Positions 35,823 through 44,399 of a stretch of DNA of 49,229 nt are shown one piece after another. The number at the start of each line of letters is the position of its first letter. The first letter of the stretch is position 1. A program made the translations under genes and the position numbers. Source of the DNA: an uncultured bacterium (GTDB taxonomy: Bacteria; Bacteroidota; Bacteroidia; Chitinophagales; Chitinophagaceae); assembly GCA_903826405.1 (NCBI GenBank), contig CAIKEH010000049.1:1-49229 (forward strand), read 5' to 3'. The notes under the pieces were generated by a model. It was not told where the DNA came from, did no database searches, and worked only from the letters and a program-made list of their open reading frames with translations.

Positions 35823-36719
35823 TCAATCTCCCTTTTTACCTCCCAAAAGCATCCCGAATCGAAGACCCGCAGACAGCGCCAACCCCGGATTGTTCCCGGC
35901 GCGGATGAAAGAAAAATTATGTGCGGAACTCGAGGTGGAAAAGGAGGAGGAAATGAACGGGGCGTCTTTGACATTGTCCACGGCATAGCCAACCCCGGCA
36001 TAAATATCCAATAGGAATTTCTGACCGAACACCCACTGCTTTCCCAAATCGACCATGATTGATCCATAGGTGACATTACGCCGACTGAGCACTGCAGTTC
36101 CCGTTTTGTCATCCAAAACATTCTCGCCATACGTTCCGAGATAGATCAATGGTTTGATGTACCCGCCTTGCAACAAATGTGCATACCGGATATTGTGATT
36201 GATGAAATCAGGCGTGCGGATGAACTTATATCCGAACCCGAAACCCACACCTCCAGGATTACGTTTGTAGGTATTTATATACACCCCTCCATTCACATAA
36301 ACATCCTCCAATTTCTGACTGATACCCAAACCGATGATGGCCAGATTGACTTCAATGGATTGACCGGGCTTGATGCTGTGTTCAAAACTCATACCCGTAA
36401 AGCCAAAGAAGGGAGAAAGGAAATTGAATTTTATCGCATTCCGAGGTTGGCCGATATAGAGTTCCTTATCATTCAGAGAATTTTGATAGGATTCCACCCT
36501 GCCGTTCTGATAGACCACCTTGACCAATCGATCCTTTGAGATGGAATAGACAGGACCATCCGGGTCATCCTTCAATTTGTATTTGATCTCATCAAGACCC
36601 ACTTCCGTCACTTTGGCATTGATGACCTCCCCCCCTTTGCGATGAATGCGGTCCTGTGCCGATAATTGTCCTAAGCACATGGCCAGGAAGAAGAATCCAA
36701 AAGAAAATGACTTAAGCAT
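35823..36719 (-). CDS. Predicted outer-membrane or envelope protein
   Basis: A 298-aa protein with a signal peptide (MLKSFSFGFFFLAMCLGQLS, AQ cleavage). Residues about 25-75 form a small domain with GGEVINAKVTEVGLDEIKYK and GPVYSISKDRLVKVVYQNG, often seen at the N-terminus of Bacteroidota envelope proteins. The remainder alternates hydrophobic and polar residues with glycines and aromatics (GGVGFGFGYKFIRTP, GIYAGVGYAVDNVK-like strands) and ends in ALSAGLRFGMLLGGKKGD, suggesting a small beta-barrel. No specific function is recognisable. It converges on the ATPase gene with only 2 nt between the stop codons. Confidence 0.8.
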   Translation of the reverse strand: MLKSFSFGFFFLAMCLGQLSAQDRIHRKGGEVINAKVTEVGLDEIKYKLKDDPDGPVYSISKDRLVKVVYQNGRVESYQNSLNDKELYIGQPRNAIKFNFLSPFFGFTGMSFEHSIKPGQSIEVNLAIIGLGISQKLEDVYVNGGVYINTYKRNPGGVGFGFGYKFIRTPDFINHNIRYAHLLQGGYIKPLIYLGTYGENVLDDKTGTAVLSRRNVTYGSIMVDLGKQWVFGQKFLLDIYAGVGYAVDNVKDAPFISSSFSTSSSAHNFSFIRAGNNPGLALSAGLRFGMLLGGKKGD

Positions 36720-36785
36720 ATGAGAAAGTTTAGGGGTTAAAATTATGAATGTACCGGGTATTAACCCTTTTAAAAATGATGAAGA

Positions 36786-37814
36786 TCAGTATATGTTCAC
36801 TTCACGCTCCAGGTGAACTCCGAATTTGTGGTGTACATCATCCATGATCTCCTGACTGAGTTGCAGGATCTGCGTTCCAGTCGCGTTCCCATAATTGACC
36901 AATACCAGTGCCTGTCGCTGATGGCATCCGGCATCACCTCTTCTGAAACCCTTCCATCCGGCTTTTTCGATCAACCAACCCGCTGCGAGTTTCACCCCAC
37001 CTTCAGGTAATTCATGCCCCACCATGTCAGGATACTTTTGAAGAAATATGCCGTAAGCTTCCTTCGATACTACGGGATTTTTGAAGAAACTACCCGCATT
37101 GCCGATATGTTTAGGATCGGGCAACTTGGAACTGCGGATACGAATGACCGCATCGGAGATGGCCCTGACACTGAGTTCGGCAACACCCATCTTTACCAGT
37201 TCTTCCTGGATCGGGCCATAGGTAGTGTGAAAAACCGGAACCGTATCAAGACAGTAAGTCACGCTCAGGATGATGAAGCGATTTTTGCCTTCGTGCTTGA
37301 AATAACTCTCCCGATAACCGAAGGAGCAATCCGAGCGAGTGAAGCGTACCAGTTTGCGATCTTCAATATCCCAGGCTTCCAATACCTCAAAGATCTGCGC
37401 CATATCCACGCCATATGCTCCAATATTCTGTATGGGGGTAGCACCCACGTTGCCGGGTATGAGTGAGAGATTCTCCATACCAGACCAGCCCTGATCAAGG
37501 CAATGCATCACGAAACCATGCCAGTTCTCCCCCGCGCCTGCACGCACTAAGACCTTGCCATCACGAGTTCCCACCTGTTCGATACCGGGCAGATCATTTT
37601 TGATCACCCATCCATCCACATCGGAAGTGAACAGCACATTGCTGCCACCACCCAAGACCATCGTGTCGTTCTTGCGCAATTCTTGTTTATCTTCGATGTA
37701 CTCCAGCAATTCCTGCAATTCCCCGAGAGAGCGGAACTCGGCGAAATGCCGGGCACGAACATCGATACCGAAAGTGTTGTAAGGACGAAGGGAAAAATTT
37801 GCCCGGATATCCAT
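36786..37814 (-). CDS. murB: UDP-N-acetylenolpyruvoylglucosamine reductase MurB
   Basis: Peptidoglycan precursor synthesis in the cytoplasm: NADPH- and FAD-dependent reduction of UDP-GlcNAc-enolpyruvate to UDP-MurNAc. The 342-aa product is a type I MurB. FAD-binding segments are VLGGGSNVLF (53-62) and SLIPGNVGATPIQNIGAYG (117-135). The GYRESYFK motif supplies Arg168 and marks the type I loop. The catalytic Ser242 is in NAGSFFKNP and the catalytic Glu338 in LEREVN near the C-terminus. Neighbours are an envelope protein gene downstream and, head to head, an NAD(P)-binding protein gene 21 nt away, so the two starts share a compact promoter region. Confidence 0.97.
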   Translation of the reverse strand: MDIRANFSLRPYNTFGIDVRARHFAEFRSLGELQELLEYIEDKQELRKNDTMVLGGGSNVLFTSDVDGWVIKNDLPGIEQVGTRDGKVLVRAGAGENWHGFVMHCLDQGWSGMENLSLIPGNVGATPIQNIGAYGVDMAQIFEVLEAWDIEDRKLVRFTRSDCSFGYRESYFKHEGKNRFIILSVTYCLDTVPVFHTTYGPIQEELVKMGVAELSVRAISDAVIRIRSSKLPDPKHIGNAGSFFKNPVVSKEAYGIFLQKYPDMVGHELPEGGVKLAAGWLIEKAGWKGFRRGDAGCHQRQALVLVNYGNATGTQILQLSQEIMDDVHHKFGVHLEREVNIY

Positions 37815-37835
37815 TGGACAATAATACTTAAAATC

Positions 37836-38510
37836 ATGGGACAGACCGTATCATTGATCGGCTCCAGCGGACTCGTAGGCTCAAAGATCCTGGAATTGCT
37901 ACTCCAGGACGACCGATTCTCTTCCATCAATCTGCTCGTGAGAAAACAACCCAAAAGGGAACATCCCAAGATCAGGGTGATCAAGATGGACTTCTCCGAT
38001 GAAAAAGCCTACCAGGATGCAGTTAAGGGGAGTGAAGCCGTTTTCTGTTCCGTAGGCACGACGAACAAAAAGGTTGAAGGAGATAAGGACGAATACCGGA
38101 AAGTAGACTTTGACATCCCGGTATTCGCAGCAAGGGCCGCTGCCGCCTGCGGTGCATACAGTTTCGGGCTGGTCTCTTCCGTAGGTGCCAATCCCGACAA
38201 CAATGCAAACTTCTACCTCAAACTCAAAGGCGTGACCGAAGAGGCCGTCTGCAAGGAACACATTCCCCAGATCGTCTTGCTTCGCCCCTCGATACTTCTT
38301 GGAGAAAGAAAGGAAAGTCGCTTCGGAGAATCGATCGGAAAAGGCATAGCCGCCGTGGCCTCACCTCTTCTTTTCGGCTCTGCAAAAAAATACAGGGGCA
38401 TCAAAGCAGTTGATGTCGCAAAGGCCATGATCTCGGCGACACAAAAGCTGCCCAAGGGGATACATGTACTCGAATATCCGGAGATGATGAATATGATCGG
38501 CAAGAAGTAG
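37836..38510 (+). CDS. NAD(P)-binding Rossmann-fold protein (HTATIP2/NmrA-like)
   Basis: The start at 37836 gives 224 aa with MGQTVSLIGSSGLVGSKILE, a dinucleotide-binding GxxGxxG directly at the N-terminus; the frame is open to 37683 inside the murB gene. Further family parts are INLLVRKQ (strand 2 with Arg), AVFCSVGTT, a YLKLKG segment at the Tyr-x-x-x-Lys position and IVLLRPSILLGERKES. It belongs to the atypical short-chain dehydrogenase group of TIP30 and YbjT proteins. No signal peptide. The substrate is unknown. It is divergent from murB and converges on priA. Confidence 0.88.
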   Translation: MGQTVSLIGSSGLVGSKILELLLQDDRFSSINLLVRKQPKREHPKIRVIKMDFSDEKAYQDAVKGSEAVFCSVGTTNKKVEGDKDEYRKVDFDIPVFAARAAAACGAYSFGLVSSVGANPDNNANFYLKLKGVTEEAVCKEHIPQIVLLRPSILLGERKESRFGESIGKGIAAVASPLLFGSAKKYRGIKAVDVAKAMISATQKLPKGIHVLEYPEMMNMIGKK

Positions 38511-38552
38511 TTTACAGTTGTCTTCCATTACATCCTCTGATCAGATCGCGCA

Positions 38553-40997
38553 TCAGACCGGATCTACATCTACCTGTACCGTCACGGATCGGAATACCCG
38601 GTCGTTGGACAGCACGGCCATTTGCTGTTGCACGATCTGACGTGCCCTGGAGATGGTTTTGGAATCCCGCTGCAATTTGAGGATGAGTTCCATCCGATAC
38701 AGGTTGCGGATCCGGGCAACGACCGGTTCAGCAGGACCAAGCAGGGCATCAGGGAAAAACTTGGACAATTCACGGGCCACCATATGTGCTGCAGCTTCCG
38801 CAGTTGCCTTGTCCTTATGCCGGAAGATCAGGGAGATGAGGCGGCTGAAAGGTGGATAATGGAATTGCCTTCGCCCGGCGATCTCGAAATCGAAAAAAGC
38901 TTTATAGTCATGTTTCTGGACGAATCCCAAAATGGGATGCCCGGGGTTTGCCGTCTGCACCATCACCAAACCCTGGGCGCCTTTTCTTCCTGCCCGACCG
39001 CTCACCTGTTCCATGAGCTGATAGGCACGCTCGTTCACCCGAAAATCAGCGAAGCCGAGCAGACCATCCGCATCCAGGATACCAACAAGACTGACATGAT
39101 CAAAATCCAAACCCTTGACCACCATCTGCGTACCCACCAGCACATCCACTTTTCCTTGCTCAAAAGTCTGTATGAGGGTGTCGTGTGCAGATTTCCCTTT
39201 CACCGTATCCACATCCATCCTGGCCACACGGGCATCCGGGAGCAGATCATGCAATTCCTCCTCGATCCGCTCAGTGCCGAAATTCCGCTCCTGCCATTGG
39301 CTGCTGCCACAGGCTTCACAGGTCATGGGGCGGGGGTATGTGCTGCCACAATAATGGCAGATGAGTTTGTGCGTGAGTTTATGATACGTGAGGGATACGT
39401 CACAATGGTTGCAATGGGGGATGTGTGAGCAGGTACCGCAGATCATGTACGGCGCATAACCCCGGCGGTTCTGGAAAAGGATGACCTGCTTGCCATGGGA
39501 CAATGCCTGGGAGATACCTTCCTGCAAACGTGGTGAGATCATGATCCGGGTGCCCGCACGACGGGGAATGTTGCGCGTATCCACGGTCTCGATCGAAGGC
39601 ATGTCGATGCCCCCATAACGTTCTTCCAGATCAACCAGGCCATATTTCCCGGACACGGCATTCTGGTAAGATTCCAGGGAAGGGGTGGCACTGCCCAGCA
39701 CTACTTTTGCCCCTGTCCTTGAGGCATACCAGATGGCTGAATCGCGCGCATGGTAGCGGGGTGCCGGGTCCTGCTGCTTGAAGGATGCATCCTGCTCCTC
39801 ATCCACCATGATGAGACCCAGATCGATGAAAGGCAGAAAAAGGGCAGAACGGGCACCGAGCAGGATCTTGGTTTCCCCCGACTTCACCTTGTTCCATATC
39901 TCGACCCTTTCGTTGGGATTGAACTTACTGTGGTAAATGGAGATGTACCCACCAAAATGTTTCTGGAGTCTGCGTATGATCTGTGCAGTGAGTGCGATCT
40001 CCGGAAGCAAGTATAAAACCTGCTTGCCTTTGGCCAGGTATTCCTCGATCAATTTGATATAGATCTGCGTTTTTCCGCTGGAAGTCACGCCATGCAAAAG
40101 ACAGACCGGCCTTTCTTCGAGAGAGGTCCGAACGGAAGCCAGCGCTTTTTCCTGAGCCGGGGAAAGATCGAAGCGGATGTCCATCTCCAGCGGCAAAGCG
40201 CGGATACGATCCACTGCCAACTTCTCTGAAAGGAGTACCCCTTTTTCGACGAGCCCCTTCAGTTGCGCTGCAGAGGCACCCGATTTTTTCAGGAGTTCAG
40301 ATTGCTTCACCTCACCTTCGGTTCTGGAAATATGCAGATAGGCGAGCAGGAGTTCCATCTGCTTTGCAGCCCGACTGTTCCAATTATTCAGCAGGTCTGC
40401 GAGTTTGTCTTCCTGGATATAATCGGGGTGAAGCCGTATGAAGGATTCTTTTTTAGGGGCATATCTTTCCTTCAAAGACTCCCAGGCATGGCAGACCCTT
40501 TTATCAATCAGCCTCTTGACCACGGGATAGACATGAGCCGCATCCAGGATCTCCTGAACCTCTTCGAGTTTGAGTTCCTTTCTGATCAGCAAGCCTTCCG
40601 CCACCAGGTATTCATCGTGGTCGAGAGCGGAGAAGTCATCCCCATAATCTTCATTGAAGACCAGGATCGTTTCGCTGCTGAGCTTGAAATGGGTGGGAAG
40701 TGCGGCGGCCATGACCTCCCCTTCACTGCACATGTAGTACTCCGACATCCATGTCCACAGGTCGAGTTGGGCCTGATGCACAACGGGCTCATGATCCAGC
40801 AGATTCTGGATCGGCTTGGGATCGAATCCAGTTGGCTTTTCCTCGAACAACCGCTTGACCACACCGGCGTATTTCTTCTGCCTGCCAAAGATGACTTCCA
40901 CCCGAACCCCGGGCATGACCTTATCCTTCAGGTCATCGGGGATACTGTAGGTATACGTCTTGGGCAAGGCAAGGGGTATGATGATCTCAGCAAACAT
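38553..40997 (-). CDS. priA: Primosomal protein N' (replication restart helicase PriA)
   Basis: An 814-aa DNA helicase that reloads the replication machinery at stalled forks. The N-terminal DNA-binding domain starts with MFAEIIIPLALPKTYTYSIP. The helicase core shows Walker A GVTSSGKT (303-310), the DEEQ form of motif II (399-402), GSATPS (435-440) and NRRGYAP. The zinc-binding part has eight cysteines at 520, 523, 529, 532, 547, 550, 560 and 563. Length and order agree with PriA. A frame-preserved start at 40997 has the expected first strand. It converges on the NAD(P)-binding protein gene with 42 nt between. Confidence 0.97.
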   Translation of the reverse strand: MFAEIIIPLALPKTYTYSIPDDLKDKVMPGVRVEVIFGRQKKYAGVVKRLFEEKPTGFDPKPIQNLLDHEPVVHQAQLDLWTWMSEYYMCSEGEVMAAALPTHFKLSSETILVFNEDYGDDFSALDHDEYLVAEGLLIRKELKLEEVQEILDAAHVYPVVKRLIDKRVCHAWESLKERYAPKKESFIRLHPDYIQEDKLADLLNNWNSRAAKQMELLLAYLHISRTEGEVKQSELLKKSGASAAQLKGLVEKGVLLSEKLAVDRIRALPLEMDIRFDLSPAQEKALASVRTSLEERPVCLLHGVTSSGKTQIYIKLIEEYLAKGKQVLYLLPEIALTAQIIRRLQKHFGGYISIYHSKFNPNERVEIWNKVKSGETKILLGARSALFLPFIDLGLIMVDEEQDASFKQQDPAPRYHARDSAIWYASRTGAKVVLGSATPSLESYQNAVSGKYGLVDLEERYGGIDMPSIETVDTRNIPRRAGTRIMISPRLQEGISQALSHGKQVILFQNRRGYAPYMICGTCSHIPHCNHCDVSLTYHKLTHKLICHYCGSTYPRPMTCEACGSSQWQERNFGTERIEEELHDLLPDARVARMDVDTVKGKSAHDTLIQTFEQGKVDVLVGTQMVVKGLDFDHVSLVGILDADGLLGFADFRVNERAYQLMEQVSGRAGRKGAQGLVMVQTANPGHPILGFVQKHDYKAFFDFEIAGRRQFHYPPFSRLISLIFRHKDKATAEAAAHMVARELSKFFPDALLGPAEPVVARIRNLYRMELILKLQRDSKTISRARQIVQQQMAVLSNDRVFRSVTVQVDVDPV

Positions 40998-41086
40998 GGG
41001 AATGATCTGGCGTTGATGATTGCATGATAAGAGAATGGTATTCCATGTTTTTTCCCCCCGGCGCAGGGGTTTGATCCGTGTTGAAA

Positions 41087-41875
41087 TTACAACGCTTTAT
41101 TCGTTTCACCGGGGTCGGAAATCCAGGGAGCACCCACCTCAATAAGTTTTTCAGACATTATTTGCTGAACCCTGTTTTTCAGCATTTTAACATCCTTAAT
41201 TCCCAGGCCTTCAACAGATATGGGATCCAGGAAATAGGCCCGGTTCAATCCTGGAGTGAGGGTGAACATGTGTCGATAATGCATCCTGGAAAAAGTATCC
41301 GGATAGACAACAGGAAGAATGGGCGTCTGCGTTTCAATGGCGATCTTGAATGCACCATCGTAAAGATCCTTGAGTGGTTCGTTTGTCATGTTGAAGGTGC
41401 CTTCCGGAAACACCAGGATCGATATGCCTTTCTTGAGCACAGACTTGAGTTGGCGCACAGAGCGGGCCCTGCTTTCGGCACTATCCCGCTGTACGATAAC
41501 CACAGAGATCCTGTAGATATAGCCGAAAATGGGGATGTTCTTCATCTCGGCTTTTCCCAGCGCCCTGATCGGCTGACGGAAGGTGTCTATCAGTATAGCG
41601 GCATCCAGGTATGAAATGTGGTTGGCGACAAAAATATATTGCTGCTTCCTGTTCGGTCGCTGGGATCCGTAGATATTTTTATGGAAGATGCCAATGGCAG
41701 GGAACCAGATCGTAGCCCAAAACCTGAGCACTAAGTAGATGAAGTTGCCTCCTCTTATTCTGCCCCAGAAAGATGCGACAAATATCACCGGAAAAAACAA
41801 AAGCATCAACGCAATGAAAAGCGCGTAGGCGTACAGGCAATATATGATCCGGAAAGGCCAAAGCAGCCACTTCAT
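41087..41875 (-). CDS. plsC: 1-acyl-sn-glycerol-3-phosphate acyltransferase-like protein
   Basis: A 262-aa membrane-bound acyltransferase of the LPLAT/PlsC family in phospholipid synthesis. An N-terminal hydrophobic segment (about 14-36) is followed by the catalytic NHISYLD (85-91, HX4D) and the acceptor-binding FPEGT (156-160); Arg130 is in the VIVQRDSAES segment. It probably acylates lysophosphatidic acid or a similar lipid at the inner membrane. The gene starts 19 nt after the DUF4258 gene, in a two-gene operon. The family is sure, but this size class includes other lysolipid acyltransferases. Confidence 0.87.
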   Translation of the reverse strand: MKWLLWPFRIIYCLYAYALFIALMLLFFPVIFVASFWGRIRGGNFIYLVLRFWATIWFPAIGIFHKNIYGSQRPNRKQQYIFVANHISYLDAAILIDTFRQPIRALGKAEMKNIPIFGYIYRISVVIVQRDSAESRARSVRQLKSVLKKGISILVFPEGTFNMTNEPLKDLYDGAFKIAIETQTPILPVVYPDTFSRMHYRHMFTLTPGLNRAYFLDPISVEGLGIKDVKMLKNRVQQIMSEKLIEVGAPWISDPGETNKAL

Positions 41876-41894
41876 GCATGGTTGGATTGAAAAA

Positions 41895-42374
41895 TTACTT
41901 GCAGTCGCACACCCACTCCTCCCCTAGATCTATAACGGTCACCACTACCAGACCGCGCGCAGCGGAAGCAAAGACTATTCGTACCCTTTGGCCATCAGGC
42001 GTATCCCCTTCAACAGCATATTTCGGGTCGGGATTGGCACGAAGATCGCTTTTCTGCCAATTGATAACTCCATTCCGGAGAACAGTCCTGACTTCGGCTT
42101 CCTCGATATGTCGGCAGCCCATCCTGCAACGGGCATGCTTGGTGAAGATCAACTGGGTCGGGTTCCTGTCCAAGCCAGCGTCGGGACGCGAAGCCGGGTC
42201 GGCAATAATAGGACTCGGCTGGACAGGCTTGACCGTCTGAACCTGCTCTATCCTGGCTTTTTTTCTGCTCCTCTGCCGCAGATAGGGCCTGAGCGTTTTC
42301 TGCAATAGCGCCAGCAACACCACGATGATGATGAGGATCAATATGAGACGAGATGGGGAGGACGGCCTGGACAT
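41895..42374 (-). CDS. Membrane-anchored DUF4258 domain protein
   Basis: A 159-aa protein with an N-terminal membrane segment (LILILIIIVVLLALL, about 10-24), a basic stretch and a proline-containing linker. The C-terminal DUF4258 domain (about 75-155) has TKHARCRMGCRHIEEAEV, RTVLRNGVINW and VRIVFASAARGLVVVTVI. DUF4258 shares the small alpha/beta fold of RelE-like toxins, but many members are single genes without an antitoxin; none is visible here. The function is unknown. It is the first gene of an operon with the acyltransferase gene, behind a promoter at 42381-42412. Confidence 0.82.
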   Translation of the reverse strand: MSRPSSPSRLILILIIIVVLLALLQKTLRPYLRQRSRKKARIEQVQTVKPVQPSPIIADPASRPDAGLDRNPTQLIFTKHARCRMGCRHIEEAEVRTVLRNGVINWQKSDLRANPDPKYAVEGDTPDGQRVRIVFASAARGLVVVTVIDLGEEWVCDCK

Positions 42375-42380
42375 GCAGGC

Positions 42381-42412
42381 TAAAATTAGGCGTACCGTCC
42401 GAAAACAGCAAA
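42381..42412 (-). promoter_or_regulatory. Promoter of the DUF4258-acyltransferase operon
   Basis: On the minus strand TTTG (42412-42409), a 20-nt spacer and TAATTTTA (42388-42381, one mismatch to TANNTTTG) are followed after 6 nt by the ATG at 42374. If correct, transcription starts at or next to the start codon, so the mRNA would be leaderless or nearly so. Confidence 0.55.
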
Positions 42413-42495
42413 TCAGCAGAAAAGAACAGGTGTATCAGTATATGAGGAATACATGATTGATCACCCGCGGGGTTAAAAAGCAAAAGAATAAGTGG

Positions 42496-43086
42496 TCACT
42501 TTGTCTCTTTCTGCCAAATTCGGCTGACCGTGAAGGATAATCCCCAAGTGTTGTAATATTTCCACTTGATGTCCCAGACGGCAGCAGCGCCTACCTCCCA
42601 TTTCCGGGCAACATGCCATCCATATTCCACCCCTACACGCGTCAGGGTCAGGGAATGCCCTCCGGCGATCTCGGCACCTACACCACCTATGAAACTGAAA
42701 TGGGCACCCGGCTTGAATATGGCTACGGGTACAAATGCCAAGGGGTAATCCCGCTCAATCTCCACACCATCGTGACCTTCGATCTTGAAACTCTCCAGCA
42801 AGATATCGTTCTGCAGTCCGACCGCCCACTTATCCGATAACCAATAATCATAATTGAAAGACCAGGAAGCGATCCCCAACCATTGTGTCTTGTTTCCGAT
42901 CTGGCCCTCCGACACATGGGTATGCCCCAGGCCCAGCGTGAAGCGATGGCTTCCCTTCATGGAATGATGTTCATGCTCTTCCAGCTTTGCTGAAGATGCA
43001 GCACGCTCCGTTTTTTCATCTTGAGAAAAAGCAGCTGAACAGAAAAAAAAGAACAGGATGAACGGTACTATTTTCTGGGTCAACAT
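42496..43086 (-). CDS. Predicted small outer-membrane beta-barrel protein
   Basis: The start at 43086 gives 196 aa with the signal peptide MLTQKIVPFILFFFFCSAAF; the frame is open to 43188. The mature part begins with a charged His-rich segment (KLEEHEHHSMKGSH), then amphipathic strands rich in Gly and aromatics (FTLGLGHTHVSEGQIG, ASWSFNYDYWLSDKWAVGLQ) and ends with a strand LSFTVSRIWQKETK, as in small outer-membrane barrels. I recognise no specific family. The His-rich start might bind metal, but this is speculation. It lies 166 nt downstream of the AraC-type regulator gene on the same strand. Confidence 0.75.
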   Translation of the reverse strand: MLTQKIVPFILFFFFCSAAFSQDEKTERAASSAKLEEHEHHSMKGSHRFTLGLGHTHVSEGQIGNKTQWLGIASWSFNYDYWLSDKWAVGLQNDILLESFKIEGHDGVEIERDYPLAFVPVAIFKPGAHFSFIGGVGAEIAGGHSLTLTRVGVEYGWHVARKWEVGAAAVWDIKWKYYNTWGLSFTVSRIWQKETK

Positions 43087-43252
43087 CTGATCGTGTTTGA
43101 TTTGAGCTTGTGCAGGTTCAGTTGAACTGGATCCGACAAGTAAATGTACTGAGCCTATATCAAGTATCATGGATTCTCCGAACACCATGGTTCAATGACC
43201 AACTATCCATATGTTCCGAATAATTGGGCGGATCCTGACCGGAATCCATGAG

Positions 43253-43660
43253 TCAGTTATTGCATTCCGGAGAACCGAATACGGATCGCATGAATTCCTT
43301 GGGGGTTTGCTCCGTGATGTGCTTGAAGTTCTTGATGAAGGTGTTACGACTGTTGAAACCGCAATCCCTGGCGATGGCTTCGATGGTGTATCGACGGATC
43401 TCGTTGTTGCGAAGTCGCTTTTTGACCTCTTCCACCCTATATCGGTTGATGAACTGGTTGAACCCGAAACAATATTCTTCGTTGATCATCGCAGAAAGCA
43501 CATGGCGGCGGATACCGGTCTCTTCTGCGAGCTGCTCCAAACTGTAATTCATACGCAGATAAGGCTTATGGCTGATCATGTGCTGCTCAACCATTTCCTT
43601 GAGGCCAACAAATCCATTCTTGCGGGCCTCACGCAATGAACACATCAATACTTCTTGCAT
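43253..43660 (-). CDS. Stand-alone AraC-type DNA-binding protein
   Basis: A 135-aa protein consisting almost only of the AraC/XylS helix-turn-helix domain. The first HTH is in YSLEQLAEETGIRRHVLS, the linker helix in FNQFINRYRVEEVKKRL, and the second HTH in YTIEAIARDCGFNSRNTFI with the closing FKHITEQTPKEFMR. It lacks a sensor domain, whereas most Bacteroidota members have N-terminal membrane or cupin domains. Nothing in the preceding 740 bases resembles a lost sensor part. The predicted envelope protein gene downstream is a candidate target. A transcription regulator role is confident; ligand and regulon are unknown. Confidence 0.9.
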   Translation of the reverse strand: MQEVLMCSLREARKNGFVGLKEMVEQHMISHKPYLRMNYSLEQLAEETGIRRHVLSAMINEEYCFGFNQFINRYRVEEVKKRLRNNEIRRYTIEAIARDCGFNSRNTFIKNFKHITEQTPKEFMRSVFGSPECNN

Positions 43661-44383
43661 ATTATTTGAATTTAATTGTCTAATTCAGATCCCGTCATCC
43701 ATTCACGAACTCCATCCGTCCAGGGGTTTCAGATTCCATCGGCAATGTTTTGGGCAGTAAAGCGGTCCGTTCGAACAGGAACGGCATGGGTTGAGCAGGG
43801 CGGAGACCTGGAAATGTGGCAAGGGGTTGATTTCCAATAAAACCTGGTCGATCTATTCAGAGAAAAATGGGCGTTGTAATGCCGTATAAAAGTAGGGTAC
43901 AAAGCAATACCCTTCGTTAAGCGCAGATGAACTCTTGTTCAATTTAGAGAAACCAGAACAATTAGTTCTGATTTCTGGCGTCCATAATTACGAATCCATA
44001 CTTTCAAACATATAAAACAATCATGGGCAAATGCCAGACTCATCAAATCGGTCAAAATGGCAAGACGAAGCCGTTGTGATTTCCCGAAAAATGAGCAGCA
44101 AAATGAACGAAAAATACGGCGATCATTCCCGATCATTTGACCCAAGTGGGTATTCGAACAGGAATATATCGCCAACCGAGACAGCTCACTACGACAGAAA
44201 AGCCCTTTTTTTCAGTAAAATCCCGGAATCTGCGTATCTAAGACTTTGGCCATGTAGGATGACCGAAAAGTTAAATTCCCAGTTCATCGTTCAGAATTTT
44301 CATGCCGCCTACTCACTTGTTTGAAAGTCAGGCCCTCCCCCATTTACTGTATGAACAGCCATAATGTGGACAGGTTAATGAGT
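43661..44383. other. Long divergent intergenic region
   Basis: About 720 bases between the AraC-type gene and mtaB. Two overlapping open frames on opposite strands (43939-44175 minus, 44031-44324 plus) lack domains or a plausible start context. The stretch could hold a small RNA or a decayed gene, but I see no clear structure. Confidence 0.5.
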
Positions 44384-44391
44384 TATCTTTG
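44384..44391 (+). promoter_or_regulatory. -7 promoter element of mtaB
   Basis: TATCTTTG is a perfect TANNTTTG box. It ends only 8 nt before the ATG at 44400, so transcription would begin a few bases ahead of, or at, the start codon. No TTTG is found at the usual -33 position. Confidence 0.55.
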
Positions 44392-44399
44392 CCCCCCTG

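Noticed and set aside
41895-42374. Possible RelE-like toxin because of the DUF4258 fold
   Set aside because: The protein is membrane-anchored, no antitoxin gene adjoins it and it is cotranscribed with an acyltransferase gene.
43939-44324. Overlapping frames on both strands before mtaB (78 and 97 codons)
   Set aside because: They overlap antisense, lack domains and have no promoter or start support.
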